Assembly: GCA_963788145.1 (NCBI GenBank)
Contig: CAWBFQ010000003.1
Location: 186,001-250,000 of the forward strand
Reading direction: 5' to 3'
Origin: UTCFX2 sp963788145
GTDB lineage: Bacteria > Chloroflexota > Anaerolineae > Anaerolineales > UBA4823
Length of the DNA: 64,000 nt
The notes below the pieces were generated by a model, which saw only the letters and a list, made by a program, of their open reading frames with translations, did no database searches and had not been told where the DNA came from. Shown here in pieces: positions 61,353 through 64,000 of the stretch. The stretch's first letter is position 1; every line of letters starts with the position of its first letter. The translations under genes were made by a program, and so were the position numbers.

Positions 61353-63590
61353 TTATGGTTCCGAAGAATCGGGATTGGTTTGTAAGCTAGGATCATCGCC
61401 AGACTTTTCTTTTGGAACATTTATCTGCGCGGACCGATCACTCAGCAAAATTGCAGCGGCTATTAACAACCCCAGGATGGAGAGCAAAACCCCGAGCGGC
61501 ACATCCCAGGGCCGGTAGCGGAATTCAACTTTGTGATCACCGGGCAATAATTCGACCGAAAGCCAGATATCCGACTTCAGTTTAGCAGAGATTCCGTCTA
61601 CTTTGACGTGCCAGCCGCTCCAGCTATTCTCTTTGACGACCAGCATACCAGGTTTCGATAGCGAACAACTAACATCGATATCGCCACTGTTACCGGTAGC
61701 CTGGCAGATGGTGGTGGTAGAGTCTGAATTGTGAATTACCTTGGCGTATTCACGGTCGGAAGATCCGATATAAATCGGCATCCCATACGCCTCCTGGTAA
61801 TATTGCATATCAGGTGGTTGACCGGCGTGATTGGCTTCCAGGAACGGCTTGGGGAAATTACGACCTCTCCAATACCAGGTACGGATGCCGGTAGCTGTTT
61901 TCAAGCCCATTCCAACCGCCGATTCGATATACATATGCTCGCCGAAAGGCGGGTTAACCCACTCAAGGGTTGGTGTGCGCAGCCCAAGGTTAACGGCCAG
62001 GACTGTCGGGTCAATCCTAGTGACGCCAATCCATCCTCTCCCAAATCCCTGAACGTCGAGCAGGTTGGTTGTCAGCGGGATAATGAGCAGCCAGCGGGCA
62101 TCTATCTTTAATAGCCGACTAGGGGACTGGCCTTGTACCCAACCAAATTGGAATTGTAACCAGGAGCTTTTCAAGAGATGGTCGAGACCCATTCCGGCTA
62201 ACCCAATTAAGGATACACCCGCCAGACCTGCAATCTGAGCTGGGTTACGGATGCCCGCAATGAAATCATCAATAGCCTGGAATGGGCTGATCTGGATGAT
62301 CCATATTAAAGGCACGGCGCTGGCGACCCATAAGGCAAGTACAGCACTGATGAGGAGAAAGTATGCCGTCCGGCGATGTTCAGAGTTGAGTTTGGTAGAA
62401 AAAGTGTAAAGAGCTAGCAACACTGTCAACCATCCAATATAATTCCCATTCAAATGCGGATAGGGGAGTTTAGCCAGGCTGTCATTCCTTAGGAAATCCG
62501 GATCGCGAATGACCAGGTTTAGTGGGATATACTCGAATGACTGCGCGCTGCCAAAGTCTCTATCCATCTCTTTGTCGAATTGGGGCATGAAGTGCAGCAT
62601 CGGGACCAGGAACGGTGCAGAGAGCAGAATGGCAATCAACCCGGCTAATAAGATGCGACTGAAAAGCCTCTTGAGATATTCCCTGTCCCAGACGGGTACG
62701 AGGAATACTGCTGCTGGAATTGTTGACATTAGCAGGCCAATCTGCATATAACCCTGACCTGCCAAAATAGCAAGCGCCAGGAAAATCCCCAGGAGTACTG
62801 CCGAGCGTCGGCTGGTTGTGCGAAGAAGCAGAATCAAAGGCGGCAGGACCAGTGCGCACATCACCAACGATAACACCACTCCGAAAGCGCCCAACTCCAT
62901 TCGTACAGCCAGGTGACCGCCGGCGGCAGCCATCAGGCTGCTCCACAGTCGGGCGGGTCGACCCAGACCAAGGATGAAAGCCAGCCACCATTGAGCTAAT
63001 CCAGCCAGGATGAATGCCCCCGCCAGGGCTAATTTTGCCCCATTCTGAACACCCCATCCCAGCGTGGTGAAAATCACGAGCGGGTGAAGCATGCTCCCAT
63101 GGGGATCGACGAAATATGGCGCGCCGCCGCGCGTTGAGCCGTTCCACATTGCGCATAAGCCGCATTCGCTCAGGCGCGTCCAAAGGTGATGGGTTTGGAT
63201 CGCAGAAGGATACTCGTTCCCGGTTGGGATGATGTCTTCATCAAAATTGAGGTATGGTTTGGCGATCAGCAATCCCCATAAGATCACAATTAGAATCTCA
63301 GCGGTAGTATAGAGCAATGCTAAGTGGGCATTCGATCCTGTGGGAAACCTTTTTTTACCAAGCCAGGATATCCGCGATTGAATGTTGTTCATTTGAATTT
63401 GATCCTTGCCTTCAGGTTTCTTCTGCAGGATGCTTCTTAACCAGGTGAGAATTGGTGAGTAAACACCCAGCACCTGGATATTCCCGTTCTCATGGGTTTG
63501 GCCGCGCCCACGTCTTTTTAGATAACCCATCAGAATAAAATCTATGAATACAGCTATTAAAATGACAAGGAGCCAGATCCAGGTAGGCAT
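61353..63590 (-). CDS. YfhO-like polytopic membrane protein
   Basis: The 745-residue protein has about 12-14 membrane helices and large outside loops (NGSTRGGAPYFVDPHGSMLHPL, FGEHMYIESAVGMGLKTATGI). The C-terminal soluble part contains GMLVVKENSWSGWHVKVDG...VELLPGDHKVEFRYRPW, the pattern that closes YfhO-family proteins, thought to act in glycosylation of envelope polymers. AAGGAA precedes the ATG. It is inserted between gatA and gatB, 19 nt after the former. Confidence 0.82.
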   Translation of the reverse strand: MPTWIWLLVILIAVFIDFILMGYLKRRGRGQTHENGNIQVLGVYSPILTWLRSILQKKPEGKDQIQMNNIQSRISWLGKKRFPTGSNAHLALLYTTAEILIVILWGLLIAKPYLNFDEDIIPTGNEYPSAIQTHHLWTRLSECGLCAMWNGSTRGGAPYFVDPHGSMLHPLVIFTTLGWGVQNGAKLALAGAFILAGLAQWWLAFILGLGRPARLWSSLMAAAGGHLAVRMELGAFGVVLSLVMCALVLPPLILLLRTTSRRSAVLLGIFLALAILAGQGYMQIGLLMSTIPAAVFLVPVWDREYLKRLFSRILLAGLIAILLSAPFLVPMLHFMPQFDKEMDRDFGSAQSFEYIPLNLVIRDPDFLRNDSLAKLPYPHLNGNYIGWLTVLLALYTFSTKLNSEHRRTAYFLLISAVLALWVASAVPLIWIIQISPFQAIDDFIAGIRNPAQIAGLAGVSLIGLAGMGLDHLLKSSWLQFQFGWVQGQSPSRLLKIDARWLLIIPLTTNLLDVQGFGRGWIGVTRIDPTVLAVNLGLRTPTLEWVNPPFGEHMYIESAVGMGLKTATGIRTWYWRGRNFPKPFLEANHAGQPPDMQYYQEAYGMPIYIGSSDREYAKVIHNSDSTTTICQATGNSGDIDVSCSLSKPGMLVVKENSWSGWHVKVDGISAKLKSDIWLSVELLPGDHKVEFRYRPWDVPLGVLLSILGLLIAAAILLSDRSAQINVPKEKSGDDPSLQTNPDSSEP

Positions 63591-63609
63591 TTACTGTTTG
63601 ATTTCCTTG

Positions 63610-64000
63610 TTATGCTAGGATGGATGGCTTTCTGGATCGCCAGCTATCACTGGTTGTAGCTGTTTCATAGGCATAACCGATCTTAAAAAGGGTCGCTTCC
63701 GAGTAATCCGGCCCAAGTAGCTGGATGCCAATTGGCAGCCCATCCTGATCCAATCCGGCTGGCAGTGAGATGCCGGGGATGCCGGCGTGATTCGCTGGGA
63801 CAGTCAGCTGATCGGCGTATTGCATCAGGACCGAATCGCCATAAACATTCGCCATTGGAAAAGCGGTAGTCGGCGTTGTTGGGGTCAAGAGTGCGTGCAG
63901 GCGATAGCGCCCGCCTGGATTAAAAGCCTGCTCAAAATCGGTGCGGATCAGGGTTCGGACACGTAATGCCCGGTTGTAATATTGTTCGCTGTATTGGGCT
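63610..64000 (-). CDS. gatA: Asp/Glu-tRNA amidotransferase subunit A, C-terminal part (gene runs off the window)
   Basis: The frame stays open to the right edge and reads AQYSEQYYNRALRVRTLIRTDFEQAF, then a loop, then LLTPTTPTTAFPMANVYGD...LTVPANHAGIPGISLPAGL, and then DGLPIGIQLLGPDYSEATLFKIGYAYE. This is the normal end of the GatA amidase, which makes ammonia from glutamine. The catalytic Ser-cisSer-Lys part lies outside. Confidence 0.93.
   Translation of the reverse strand, partial: AQYSEQYYNRALRVRTLIRTDFEQAFNPGGRYRLHALLTPTTPTTAFPMANVYGDSVLMQYADQLTVPANHAGIPGISLPAGLDQDGLPIGIQLLGPDYSEATLFKIGYAYETATTSDSWRSRKPSILA

Overview
The window looks like a piece of a Chloroflexota chromosome, most likely Anaerolineae or a relative. 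This is inferred from gene content and style: many lipoproteins with Thr/Pro-rich linkers, a cytochrome b/Rieske/multiheme c complex, tandem MttB-family methyltransferases, FHA-containing Hanks-type kinases and ArsR-type regulators of a kind common in that phylum. No rRNA, tRNA or CRISPR array was seen. GC content is moderate.

Layout. 0-6 kb: a secreted gluzincin metalloprotease (cut by the left edge), then leftward genes for lipoproteins, a URO-D-family protein, a nuclease-like lipoprotein with an Excalibur tail, a DUF1294 membrane protein and an unknown protein. 6-10.5 kb: a DUF2202 ferritin-like lipoprotein followed by a bc-type respiratory complex (cytochrome b, Rieske protein, triheme cytochrome c). 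10.6-17.5 kb: a membrane-anchored solute-sensor protein with Ig-like repeats, a DNA glycosylase, a prepilin-like protein, a YcaQ/AlkX-type glycosylase and a discoidin-domain protein. 17.5-21.6 kb: an ArsR-type regulator behind a near-consensus promoter with operator-like repeats, a REP-like repeat, and an ECF sigma/anti-sigma/membrane-protein operon. 21.7-35 kb: an M29 aminopeptidase and a hydantoinase-A protein converge on a long leftward operon that encodes a Dpp/Opp-type binding protein, two permeases and four tandem pyrrolysine-free MttB-family methyltransferases. This is the most distinctive metabolic locus of the window: it has importer and demethylase genes but no importer ATPase and no corrinoid protein. 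35-39 kb: a lipoprotein, a GyrI-like protein and two paralogous AlaDH/PNT-type dehydrogenases. 39.1-40.3 kb: a complete IS4-type insertion sequence with inverted repeats and an 8-bp target duplication. 40.3-52.2 kb: a LysM protein, a DEAD/DEAH helicase with an HNH domain, SufE, and two giant tandem transmembrane kinase-FHA proteins, one of which appears to be a pseudokinase. 52.4-60 kb: a FadR-type regulator with an apparent FadR operator at its own promoter, an alkyl-DHAP-synthase-like flavoprotein, GlpD, a FGGY kinase and a divergent GMC oxidoreductase. 60-64 kb: gatB, a YfhO-like membrane protein and the 3' end of gatA.

Gene models need care. Sixteen places in otherwise intact genes require a single-base shift to restore a recognisable protein. 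Thirteen look like one extra base and three like one missing base, and each can be explained by changing the length of a short homopolymer. Twelve of them lie between 40.6 and 53.1 kb. The simplest reading is consensus-sequence error rather than gene death. The affected genes are annotated here as whole genes, or as linked fragments with the join described.
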